A DNA stretch of 64,000 nucleotides, from positions 912,596-976,595 of the forward strand of contig JAQGEQ010000255.1 of NCBI GenBank assembly GCA_034620365.1, in the 5' to 3' direction. The position numbers and the translations under genes were made by a program. Source of the DNA: Pegea sp. RAD2-039. Taxonomy: Eukaryota; Chordata; Thaliacea; Salpida; Salpidae. How positions within the stretch are numbered: the first letter of the stretch is position 1; every line of letters starts with the position of its first letter. This document shows positions 25,007-35,700 of the stretch, piece after piece. The notes under the pieces were generated by a model. The model did no database searches. It worked only from the letters and a program-made list of their open reading frames with translations, and had not been told where the DNA came from.

Positions 25007-25469
25007 CTTAATGCTGATAATCAAATAGTAATATAAGCTGAGTAGAGAAGTTTGTGAAAAGGTCATTTATTATAAATGACTTCAAACCTAAGACACTCTT
25101 ACTGTAGAGAGTTATGAATTTACATAATCTAATGACGCTGCTGGATATGACTTTATACACTCTTCTTCTGGTAAACATTTAGTGCTGACAACTTGATGAT
25201 TCAGTTTTATTAATTAAACAACATAATGAAGAATAGATTATCTTTTTTAGAATGAAAGGATGTATAGTTAATAGTAAACTTTTTAGTTTGACAAGATTGA
25301 AAACGAAATCTTTTATCGCTCTTTTGGAGTACTGTTAGTGCTGAAAACTTTACGATTCATTTTTCAAAGTATAATTAATAGTAATAAAATTCTTTTTACA
25401 TTTAGAAAGGATAATTATATTTAAATTTTTTGTTTGTTCAGGTTTTACTATTTAGTATTTATCTAATGA

Positions 25470-25628
25470 ATGAATATTATGGTAATGGTTGATATATTAA
25501 ATGAAATCTTTGTATTATTAAAAAAGGAATACTTTAAACAGAAGTTTGATGGATTTGGTTTGTATGCAAATCTTGATTTATATAGTTTGATAACTTCTGA
25601 ACTTAAGAGTTTGTTTATTTTAAAATGA
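25470..25628 (+). CDS. Small conserved repeat ORF, shortened to 52 residues, unit 7
   Basis: The most diverged copy, directly downstream of the deletion junction at 25,366. It still starts MNIMVMVDIL and stays open through SLITSELKSLFILK, then ends at an earlier TGA (25626-25628). Survival of the frame in this eroded unit is the best hint that it was once translated. An antisense frame over the same bases is probably a shadow. Confidence 0.25.
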   Translation: MNIMVMVDILNEIFVLLKKEYFKQKFDGFGLYANLDLYSLITSELKSLFILK

Positions 25629-27695
25629 AATTCTATTTTAAATGTAAATTTATAAATTAAAAACTTCATAATGTCTGTGAAAGCGTTTAGTGTCTTGAAT
25701 TCATGTATTATTTATATCATAAAGACTAAGTATCCTTTATTGTTATTAATTAACAAACTATTGTTGATTCATTGTTACCTTTTTTTGCAATTTCAACTAT
25801 GAAAAAATAAGTATCAAGCTTGATAATAGCTGATAGTATTTAATTTTCAACTTCTTTGTTTTATGTGGTTTATATCATCTTTCATTTATGGATGTTTGTT
25901 TTAAAGTTGCTTCTTTGATACCTGTTTGTTCATAAACTTTAGTCAAAAATTTAAAATTAATTTTGAATTTGACACAATCTCATATAAACAGATTATAGAA
26001 TATTATCTTTATACTAATTATGAAACATTGCTTAATTAAAAGTTTTGATATTCTTTAACCTTTCTCTTAAAATTAACCCTTGGATGATTGTTGTTAAGTT
26101 AGTTTTTTTCAACCTATGAGTTAGATTTGCTGTAATCTCTTTTCTACAATTCAATTGAAATAATTTTCTTTTTAAAATAGTTGTTAGTAAGACAACAATG
26201 AAGTTTTTGGTTTTTTAATTGACTTTTATAGCTAAAGACAAACTCATAAATATTTAATAAGTTTGTTGAATGTTAGTCAAAATGTATTCTGCTAACTCCT
26301 GATAAACTTATGTTTAATGTTACTTTATATTGATCTTTAGATTTAACAAAATTATAACACACCTTACATTTGTCAAACTACCACAACTAAGTAAAAGATC
26401 TAATGACGATTTTAAATGAAACATCAGAAGAAGACATATAACTTGTTCTTTCAAATGTTTTTTAGTCATACCAGCTTATACAACACATGGCTGATGGTGA
26501 ACAATTGTATAATAGTAAAAAGCGAATACCGAAGAATAAGATCTCAGCAAATAGGAAATTTCTTCAGTATGATCAAGTGGTTAATATTGTGAGTTAAATT
26601 CTTTTCTTGTTGTATTCATTAATAACAAGTTGAAGTAGTTTTTATTTTATTTTATATATGGGTTAAATTTCCATTATTATTATATTTCAATTACATCTTA
26701 ACCAAATAAACTAATATATCATTTTGATATACTTATGAAAATATTAAGTTTAGCTGATCAAATGTATTATTTAAATTACCATTTTTAATACCTTTTTGTT
26801 AGATCTATACCAAATAAACTATTATATCATTTTTATATACTTATGAAAATATTTGGTTTATCTGATGTAGAATATTGACTTTTCAAAACTCTTCAAAATT
26901 GATTTTTCCTAATTATTTGGTTTAATTAGTATACTTTATCTTCATTGAATTAGTTTGCAGATTGAATGAAAGGAAAAAACTTCAAAATGTAGTATTGATT
27001 ACAACTTTCAAACTAAAGTAAATTATGATTCTTTCAGGAAACAACTTTCTTATAAAATCAGAATGAACACAAGAAGGAAGAGAAAAACTCTCTTTCCAGG
27101 TAACTATTTACAATTAATAGTCAAATCAAAATATAATGGTTAAGCAACAGGTCTCATAGAATGTCAACTTAGGTCAAATCTGCTTTCCTCAGAATGACAT
27201 CAGTAAGGATGTACAGACACAAGTGATACCAACTGCAGGCCGTCTTGCCGATGATTGAAATCTGGAACTTTGATTCAAACCTAAAATTTGAAGAAAGATT
27301 TGGAGAAAAAAGTTTCAAGTTGACTTCTTGTAATCTGATTCAAGTATCAATCAAATCTTCAAGATGAAGATGGAGATGATATTACTGATAGCATACTTTT
27401 CTAAGAGAAGTAATTTTGATATTATCTAGTAGTCGACCTTAGATTATAAGGGTTTTACAATCACCAATTAATTCCATTTATTATACATATGTCAAAATTT
27501 CTACTGATTTTATCTTTTTCATCATGGGATTCTTTTGATTTTTTTTCAAGCTTTTTTGGTGTAACTTTTGCATTCTCTGAAATTAAAGCTTGTTTGATTT
27601 TATGTTCAATAAAAAATGTTTTAGATGATTATTTCACATCAACTAGTAAGACCATATTGAATATGTTTTAGAATGCAATCGAGATAACTTCATTT

Positions 27696-29600
27696 ACAGA
27701 TTAACAAAAGATTGATTTTTGTGAAAAGCATATGGTTAAACTTAGATTTCTTAGAAATTTATTTTAATTAGAACAGAAAACCGCTGCATCTGATAGAAAA
27801 ATGAAAAGAAAGCACTTACTTTAATAAAGTTAAACATGATTTTCATGTTTTAGTTATTATTCAGCCCTTACCACCTGATGATTTATAGATTAATAATCAA
27901 ACAAGATGAAATTTTTTATATCTTGTCAAAGCTGCGTTTTTACAACAAACTTCTGAAAGTGTGGTTGTGATGCCTAAATTTTTATACATTGCAGCAATTG
28001 TTATTAATTTTGTATAAAATCAAATATATAAACATAATTCCTCAAAATTGATTATTTAAATCTGTGATATTGTGGTAGAAATTGAGATTTAGGATAATTT
28101 TAAAACAAGCTCAAATCACAGCGTCTTATCTAATCCTTTAAAAGTTCTTAGTAGTATTTGAATAAATCATTTAACTGCTGATTTATAACAATCGTAATAC
28201 AAACTTTTACTACAGTGTCTAAATAATTCATTCTAAAGATTAAATTGCAATTGAGATACAAATCGGAAGATATTAAATCACAAACTTATCTTTTATATAG
28301 TTTTTTACATGTTAAATAATTTGAAATATTTTGTTTCAGCTTTGTGTAAATGCTGTAGATAAATTTAGATTATCTAGAAATTTATTTTATTTTTAACTGA
28401 AATTCAATTGACATTTATTTTAATTACAACGGAATACCGCTGCATATGATATATAAGATGACTCATCAAATACAGACTGTTAAGTATATAGCAGTATTTT
28501 TTAAATTAAAGAAGTTAGTAGCAATATCCATTGTTCTACTACATCAAAATTGAAATAAAACAACAACAGAACCAATAACGAAGAAATAGCACACGTAATA
28601 ACTACTATGACAATATTAAACATGATAAGCTTTTATTAATGTATTTTAATAGTTTTAAGTACAAAATCCAAATTTTTAAAGAGCTTGTTTTTATGCTACA
28701 TTATTAATAGCGCTAATTTAATAATATTTCTTACTCGGCAAAAGACATAACAGGAAGAACAAAAAATAAGTAGTCTGTCTACTATTCATTAAGTGCAATA
28801 TTTAGAATATAGATATATTTAAATTGAAAACAGTATTAAAACTTTCAAGATTTGCTTTTGAAGTTTAATTACTAAGGATGTTGTTGTTCAGCAAATTAAA
28901 AAAAAGATGTACAATTGTTAAATCTTTCTAAAATAATCAAAAGAGAATTCCTAATTTGGTTGTTTCAGTTTGTATATTTGATAAAAAAACAAAACTGTAT
29001 CAATTGCAGAACAAACTGAAACAGATCACAAAACATATCATGAAACCAAGTTCTACAACGTCGTAATATTGTATTTAAACATTTCAAAAGAACAAGGTAA
29101 AAGCTGAGATCAAAGCTAATTAAAAAAATTAATCTTGCTTTGTACTATTTAACTAATAAGTAATTTAGTTTTAACAAGTGGTTTGATAAATATTTAAACT
29201 GTACTATTAATACTACACCTTATAGAGACTTACTTCAGATGAACAAGAAACTGCTGTATTTGATAATCCAAATGAGTCACTAAATGCTGATAATCAAATA
29301 TTAAGATTAACAGAATTAGAGAGGTTTGTGTAATAGGTCATTTATTACAAATAAAGTAGAAATTTTAGTTTGAGAAGGTTGGAGATGAAGTCATATACCG
29401 CTCTTTCGGCCAACTGTTAGCGCTGAAAATTTGAAGATTCATTTTTCATCTAACAAATATAATGGTATAGATCTTATTTTATACATCAAATGAAAACTGA
29501 TTTATAGATAACTTATTAATCAAAATAAAAACAAATGAATATTCCTTAAGTTCTTGAAACTTAAACTAAAATAAAATATTTAAAAAAAGTTTATTACAAA
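27696..29600 (+). repeat. Array right edge: degenerate B head plus A-type head
   Basis: A B-type remnant (27,696 to about 28,165) has a ruined promoter block (CCGCTGCATCTGATAG near 27,782). An A-type head follows, with intact TATA/AP-1 at 28450-28465 and TGAGTCA at 29273. The segment that should carry the CRE is deleted near 29,345. Similarity fades between about 29,560 and 29,600, which I take as the array edge. Confidence 0.75.
28450..28465 (+). promoter_or_regulatory. TATA box fused to AP-1 site, right-edge unit
   Basis: TATATAAG at 28450-28457 and TGACTCA at 28459-28465 remain perfect in the most diverged head of the array. Confidence 0.55.
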
Positions 29601-29952
29601 AATTTAAGGCAAGTGGTTATTAGTTTCATCAGATTACGACTGTGGTTTTTTAATTTAAAGTAATCATTAAATACTAAATGTTTCAAACTTAGGTTAAAAA
29701 GTATAACTTTTTGAAAATGATGTCATTATTCGATAAAATTTTACTTTTAGCTCTGATAGTTTGTTTAAATAGAAAAAAGTAATTTCTATTAAATTTACAA
29801 ACCATTAAATTTATTTATAAATTTATTAAATGAGAAATGATAATCCATTACGAATTCTCCAATATATAATTATAACATTAGAATTGATTAAGCTTTCTTA
29901 ATTTCAAAATAAAAAAATTTGAATATTTGGAAAAGTAAGTGAAAACTACTGA

Positions 29953-30290
29953 ATCAACTATTTGATCAGAATAGTTCTGATGCTTGAGCAGAATCAAATT
30001 TATTGTTTTAAAGAATTGTTGAAAGGAATGAAAAATGAAAGTTTAGAAATATCTCAAGTGAAAAAACTTTGAAAAAGATCTACAAATGGTAAGGGTTAAG
30101 TATTACAAGCTGTTCACAAATAAATTAGTTGAATTTATAAATTTTTAAAAGAAAAAAATCTGATGTTAATAATTTTTCGTTAACAATATTAAAAAATAAT
30201 TTAGCTCTTTTGGATATTTTCATCAGCAGATTCAATTTAGTAAGAAAGCAGTTTAATGAAAACAATTTGATAAAATTACTAAAGCTCTAG
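29953..30290 (+). pseudogene. Two coding-like frames just past the array
   Basis: Two + strand frames look protein-like for such AT-rich DNA. One is 29,953-30,072 (39 codons, including YCFKELLKGMKNESLEIS), closed by a TGA that an A-run slip would bypass, with GTAAGG beyond. The other is 30,141-30,290 (49 codons, including LALLDIFISRFNLVRKQF). Neither has a convincing start or family. A decayed gene is the simplest reading; chance is possible. Confidence 0.2.
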
Positions 30291-31918
30291 GTTTCGACTT
30301 TGTGAAATAAGCTTGGTAGTATGCAATATAAAAAAATTGAAAATAACAACAATATGAAGTTGTAGAAACAATATTTCAGTGATTTAAACTGAACTTGAGA
30401 TAAAACTTACAACTAAAGTAAGTTATTGAATACCTTGTTATTGACTTTTATCTGTAAGAATATTAAAGTAAGTTTTTAATAAAATTAAAGTAAATCATAG
30501 TTAGTTACATTAGAGTAGTATCTAAAAGTTGCTGGAAAATCGAGAAACCAAAACATGTTTTAGTATTTTTAGGATGTTTATTAGATATACTTTTAAGTCT
30601 ACACCATTACAACAGTCAGTGTAAAAATTTCCTTATAATTATGTCATTAAAGTAGCTTAAAATAAAATTGGAAGCAGAAAATAGTTTTGTAAATATTATA
30701 ATTTTCTGATTTTAGATCACATATTATCAAAGTAAAATATTCTTAATACTTCTGTTTTTCATCAACAAAATTTATATAAATCATTAGCAATACAACTAAA
30801 AACATAATTACAAGTTACGATCAAAAAAACAGAATAATATTTATCAAAATAATTTTTAAAGGTTTAAAGAATATAATAAATATAAATATTAAATTTTATA
30901 CAAGTTATAGTAGATTGAAGTCAGTCCAAAGTTCAAGCAAATTTAACATAAACAAATCTTCGTTTTGTTGAAAGGCAACTATTTTTAACTTAGTTGGTAT
31001 TAGTTCTAGATATCAATTTCATTTCATCATTTTTACAAAACAATATTTTTTGATATCTACAAGACTATCTGCTAAAAACAAATCAAAAAATCTTTACTGC
31101 AAATATATAGTCGATCTTTAAAACAAACTTCTTCGATTTGAAAAGTTTCTAAGTAAAGCTATTGAATAATGAAATTAAACATTACTTTTTGGAATAATTC
31201 TTATACAAACTTGTCGTGATGACAACTTTAAAAGAATCTTGATTTTCTTTTTTATTATTTCATGTTTGCATTATCGTTAGAATTTAGTTCTTTGGTTTTG
31301 TTATAAAAAACTAATCTATAAAAATTTTAGTTACATCATTCTATTTGCTGCTTTGTAGATATTCTTCATTACAGCTAATAAAAAAATTCAAAATTGTTTT
31401 TAAATGTTTTATTCAGTCTTGAAACGTACGTAGAACTCAGAAATTAGATCAAAATAAAACATATTGACAGAATTTAGTTCAAATGTAACGTTTGGAAAAA
31501 TTTCAGATCGAAAAACGCCCGAAATGACCTTTAACCTTTCTTTCGAAACTTATTATATTTAACTGTTTAGTTAGTACTCCTTAAAATTGTTCATCTTTAT
31601 AGAACGAGTCCAAACACTTGGTGACTAATTCATGATTTTCAAATGTTTTATAAGAGTTTCTTCAATTTCATTCAAGGTTTTTGACTAAACATTTTTAGCA
31701 GATAAAAAGCATTGAGATGAGAAAAAGACAACAAACATTGGAGTAGGAATTACAGAATTAGTTTAATTAATAATCTTTTAGTTAGATTCTATGTTAATTT
31801 CAGTTTTTCGACTTTTAACAAAAAACGTGAAAAAATATAGAAACAAGAGAGAAACACTACTCCAGTGTAATTTTCCTATCTGTATTTTCAACAAAAAATT
31901 TGATTTTTTTGTTCATAT
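30291..31918. other. AT-rich spacer
   Basis: No open frame, repeat or RNA signature that I can support; only short runs of A and T and scattered AATAAA hexamers. Confidence 0.6.
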
Positions 31919-32776
31919 TTAGTCATCATTTTCTACAAACCATGTGAGTACTTCATACGAGCTCCATACATTTTTAGTTACAAATTCGTACTTTGATATA
32001 TCATCTAAAGTCTGTTGATCAACTGCATCAGTTTGTAGACAACTTCCAGTAAACAAGTGAGCATTTTGGCTGAAATTTGGAAATTTCTTTTGGTGCTCTG
32101 GTTTGAGTGGTAGAGGAAAGTTTCCTTCTGCTAACTCAATTATAATCAAGCCAAGTGACCAAAGAAAATCCAAAGAGTTTTGGTTTCTGTTTTCTCGTTG
32201 TTCTGGAGCGTGATAGCAATTTAAGGAAGTAGCATCTTCGTGGCGTAGATATCCAAAATCCGCTAATTTAAATTCTCCTTTAGAATTTAAATATATGTTT
32301 GAAGGATGAACAATTGAATTAGAAACATCAACATCTAACTTTTCCAAATATTTCAAAGCAGCTATAATTGATTTTGCCATATTAGCTAAGACACCTTCGC
32401 AAAGCACACAAAACTTGCTTTTAATTTCACATAAGCTCCCAAATTTCATATACTCATAATAAACGTAAGTATCAGTGAGCTGGTTATCAATCTTACAAAA
32501 TCCTGTAACATTTTGATGGCTAGTCAAAACTGTAAGAAAGCTCTGGTGGTTTGGTGATAACTTCTTAAGAAGTTTTGCTTGTACTAATTGAGTATTTGTC
32601 TTCACAGTTGTTACCAATCTCATCAATTCAAAATGTTGATTATTTGTTGCCAATATCTTTTTATGCTTAATATCCGCCGTATTCAGCAAGATCTCGCCAA
32701 CATAAACTCTTAAATGATGTTTTGTTTTACAAGTTTTTGAAACATCGAAAACAGAAACTTTTTCTTTCTTTTCCAT
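31919..32776 (-). CDS. MAP2K-like pseudokinase, single exon
   Basis: This encodes 285 residues with a protein-kinase fold most like the MAP kinase kinase (MEK/MKK) group. The start is ATG at 32776 in a good context (CAAGATGG), with TAA at 31919-31921. Visible landmarks are the VTTVK segment (about 55-59, possible beta-3 strand), YYEYMKFGSL (hinge, about 106-115), SNSIVHPSNIYLNSKGEFKL (catalytic-loop region), DFG at 173-175, HAPEQ at 189-193 in place of APE, and DFLWSLGLIIIELAEGNFPLPL (subdomain IX onward). The catalytic loop is the oddity: MAP2Ks read HRDVKPSN, but here H157 is followed directly by PSN, an exact four-residue loss of the catalytic Asp and Lys. No glycine-rich loop is visible. 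It should be catalytically dead and act, if at all, as a scaffold or allosteric partner. The intronless frame suggests a retrocopy. The frame is intact, so it is not a simple pseudogene. Confidence 0.8.
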   Translation of the reverse strand: MEKKEKVSVFDVSKTCKTKHHLRVYVGEILLNTADIKHKKILATNNQHFELMRLVTTVKTNTQLVQAKLLKKLSPNHQSFLTVLTSHQNVTGFCKIDNQLTDTYVYYEYMKFGSLCEIKSKFCVLCEGVLANMAKSIIAALKYLEKLDVDVSNSIVHPSNIYLNSKGEFKLADFGYLRHEDATSLNCYHAPEQRENRNQNSLDFLWSLGLIIIELAEGNFPLPLKPEHQKKFPNFSQNAHLFTGSCLQTDAVDQQTLDDISKYEFVTKNVWSSYEVLTWFVENDD

Positions 32777-35700
32777 CTTGGTCAATTATTTCAATAAGAA
32801 CTTAAAAAACCTTAAGTAATTAGATTACTAAATTCTAAAACTAAAATATAATAATAATTTATAAGTAACCTTGCTATGCAAATTTTTATACTAAATTTGT
32901 TCTACTTTCACTTTATAATAAAAGAAGTGGGTAAGATTAAAACTTCCTAAGTATTGTATGTTTTTCTTATTTTTTTCGATATTCTCTCGATTCAATTACT
33001 GATGTTATAAAGTTCAATCTGAAAACGTTTACAAAATAAAACCGTAGTTCTAAGAGCTACAAGTTCAGATAAAATATGTGACTTTTTCTATAGAAACTGC
33101 TTGATATTAAATCTTACTTCCTGCTTTAATATTTCTCAAAACGTATCAATTTTATCCAAAATATTTTCTGGTTTCCTATTATTTAAGTTTCCTGTCAGTA
33201 TAAACATATTTATAAAGCTGCTTCAAAGGTCGTAAACTTGGTTGTACATAGCTTGATAGAGCCATATTTGTTCAAATTATTTAAATGTAGTTACTATAAC
33301 ACAGTAGAGCAAAAAACTAATCTTTTATTAAAAAAAGAATTATTATAAAATATCACATAATAACCAAACTAATCACTTGCTTTATGTTAAATAAGACTGA
33401 TTGTGAACATAATTTAGATATGTTTCACTCTTTTCAAATATACAAGAAATTTATACTCTGAATCAAATTCTAACACTTGAAAAAAGTATCCTTTTAGTCT
33501 TTTAAGTCGTCTTTGAATTGAAATTCTTTACAAAACAATATAGGTCAAACCTAATGAAGAGCATAAAATCCTTTTTGCTAAGTTTCAACAAACACTAACA
33601 TCATTTCTAAAATTATAATGGACTAATATCAAAAATTATTTTGGCTTAGAGTAACCAGTCTAAAGAACAACCTTTTTTTAAATAATAAACATTAATAACA
33701 TGTTTGTCAAAAGTTTATTCAACTTAGTTAATTTATTATTCCCGTTGTTATTCTTTTAATTTTGATAGTAAAACTCTTTTCTTTTTCATTAAATTTTAAA
33801 ATATTATTAGAAAAAAGTCTCTTTTAAATTACTTTCGTAATTTAGCATGGTAGCATTATAAATTAATTTGTCTTTGACATTTCAAGTAATCTGTTTTTAT
33901 TTGCATTTTATTTACATTAAAATGTTAAAAACTTTAGTCAAAGTACAATGATTAAACCTTGTAATTTCTATCTGTAGTATCAAGTCCAAAATTTATCTTT
34001 TGATTATCTTACCAATTATTCAAAACCTATTTTCAAAACAGATGTTATATATTATCGATTTTGTTTTCTACTTTCAGCTTTCAAATAACATAAGATTCGT
34101 TTTAATCAAAATAACTATTACATAGCTTATTGATTTTCTTATATTAATCATTTGATCTTTAAAATTTCTTTTAAAACAATTATTAAAATGTCTGAGCGTT
34201 ATACCATTTTGAAAACTCTACAAATAATATAAGCAAGCAAGAAAATTAGATAAATCTTATTTATAAGGTTTACAATTTTTTTTAACAGCTTAATGAAAGA
34301 CAAATTAAATATATTTTTCAAAAATCTAAGATTACAAATAAATTTGAACTAAAAATTTGAGTTCTGCTTTACCCACTTTCAATTTGTTAGTTATATATGT
34401 ATTTTATTTATATTTTACTTTATTTTAAAACTATTATCTCTTACAGAAGTGTAGTTTTTTCAACCATAACAAAATTTTTAATCTCAGCAATACTTTTCTT
34501 AATTTAGTGCAAATCTAAAAAGGCAAAAGCTTTTTGAAACTATTTACAAGCTTACATTGTGAGAAATGAAATCTGATTTTGGAAACATTGAAAATAAAGG
34601 TTTAATAAAGCAGATTTTTAAATTATCTAAGATAGATTGTTGTAATTAGTTTATATCTTTACATCTTATACTGAGTTTTAAACTATAAACACTCAAGCTC
34701 ACCAGTAATTTTGTCATACTTGCAAACTTACTAATTATGTAAATGGTTTAATGTTGATTTGTATTTTGCTTTTTTTGTTTAAATGCTATACGAGTTTATC
34801 TGTCAATATACATTTTTTGTATAAATTATTGTAAATTACAACCACTGTAAAAGACACATAAATTGATTTTTAAATGATATCATCCTTATTTGTAAGATTT
34901 CTCAGTATTAAACATCGATTGTAACAAGTTTGAATCTTAGATAAACCATTAGTTTGGTGATTCAGGTTAACTTAATGATAAAAATTGTGATAAAAAGTCA
35001 TGGGAAATTTATTTAGAAGTTAAATATATAATAACTAAAATGAAAAAAGAAAATATTTATGTGAAAATAGTCAACAGTTTTATGTGAGTGAAGATTTACT
35101 TTAAAGTGTGTACATCTATGTTAACAAATTTAAAAGGTTTTCTTAATGATAAGGATGAATAAATCACTAACGTAAAATACTAACATGAAAATGATGACAA
35201 AGAAACTTTTTTATAAATTTATTTGATTAAACATTATTCATTCAAGAAGTACTTTTTAGTAATTTTTAGAACTAGAATTTTAGTTCATTAAACAATTCAA
35301 GTTTACTGTATACGAATGTATCATATAGCTTCAAAAAACTTAACTTTGTTTTATGTAGAACGTATTTGCTCACAATATTCTTATTCATTTATTCCAAACA
35401 AAACTTTAAAATTAAGTTAAAAAAACTTATATAAAACTATTAAAATCGTTTTTAGAGATTGTATTTGTAAACTATACATAAATTTGCTTGATTTAAATCT
35501 GGTAAGATTTTAATTTGATTCATATTTATTTTTGCTAATAAAATTTCTTAAAAGATTTAGAAAACTGTTTTTTATTTCAAACTAAGTTTAAGGTTTAAAA
35601 GCAACAAAAAACAATTTTGTTTTTTTGACTTTAGACCCTATATAACTTTATCAAACATCTGTTTTTTATATGATAAAGAAACTTTCTTAAACATTATTTG

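Larger units (their letters stand above)
23950..27695 (+). repeat. Array unit 7: B-type with about 1.1-kb internal deletion
   Basis: The head (TATA/AP-1 at 24165-24180, TGAGTCA at 25000) runs normally to about 25,365. It then jumps to sequence that in unit 2 lies about 1.1 kb further on (AGTATAATTAATAG). The CRE is destroyed (TGACTTTA at 25,147). The body continues with a shortened MNIMVMVDIL ORF at 25470-25628 and diverged exon-like blocks. The poly(A) signal remains at 27608. Confidence 0.85.
1..29600 (+). repeat. Tandem array with higher-order structure (A and B monomers)
   Basis: The same ordered landmarks recur across this interval: TATA/AP-1 block, second AP-1 plus CRE block, MNIMVMVDIL ORF, antisense open frame, exon-like blocks, and an AATAAA-bearing tail. 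TATA boxes lie at 230, 5411, 10196, 12104, 17176, 19080, 24165 and 28450. The A-type start sequence CTCGGCAGATTTGTACTAAT recurs at 1, 11875 and 18851, so the A-full plus B-head pair repeats with a period of 6,976 bp. The window opens exactly on an A-type start, so the array probably extends to the left. Divergence rises towards the right end. This is read directly from the sequence; identities were judged by eye. Confidence 0.93.

Noticed and set aside
25463-25669. Antisense 68-codon frame over the shortened MNIMVMVDIL ORF
   Set aside because: It is not open in the other units, whereas the + strand frame is open in all five, so it is most likely a shadow.
27489-27671. 60-codon + strand frame in unit 7
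   Set aside because: It lies in the degenerated last-exon and tail region, is hydrophobic low-complexity, and is not present in other units.
1-29600. Reading the array as LTR retrotransposons because of TATA-bearing repeats
   Set aside because: No terminal TG...CA repeats bounding an internal gag-pol region, no primer-binding site, and no reverse transcriptase or integrase motifs in any frame.
1-29600. CRISPR or satellite interpretation of the repeats
   Set aside because: Units are kilobases long, contain splice and poly(A) signals, and have no short repeat-spacer pattern.
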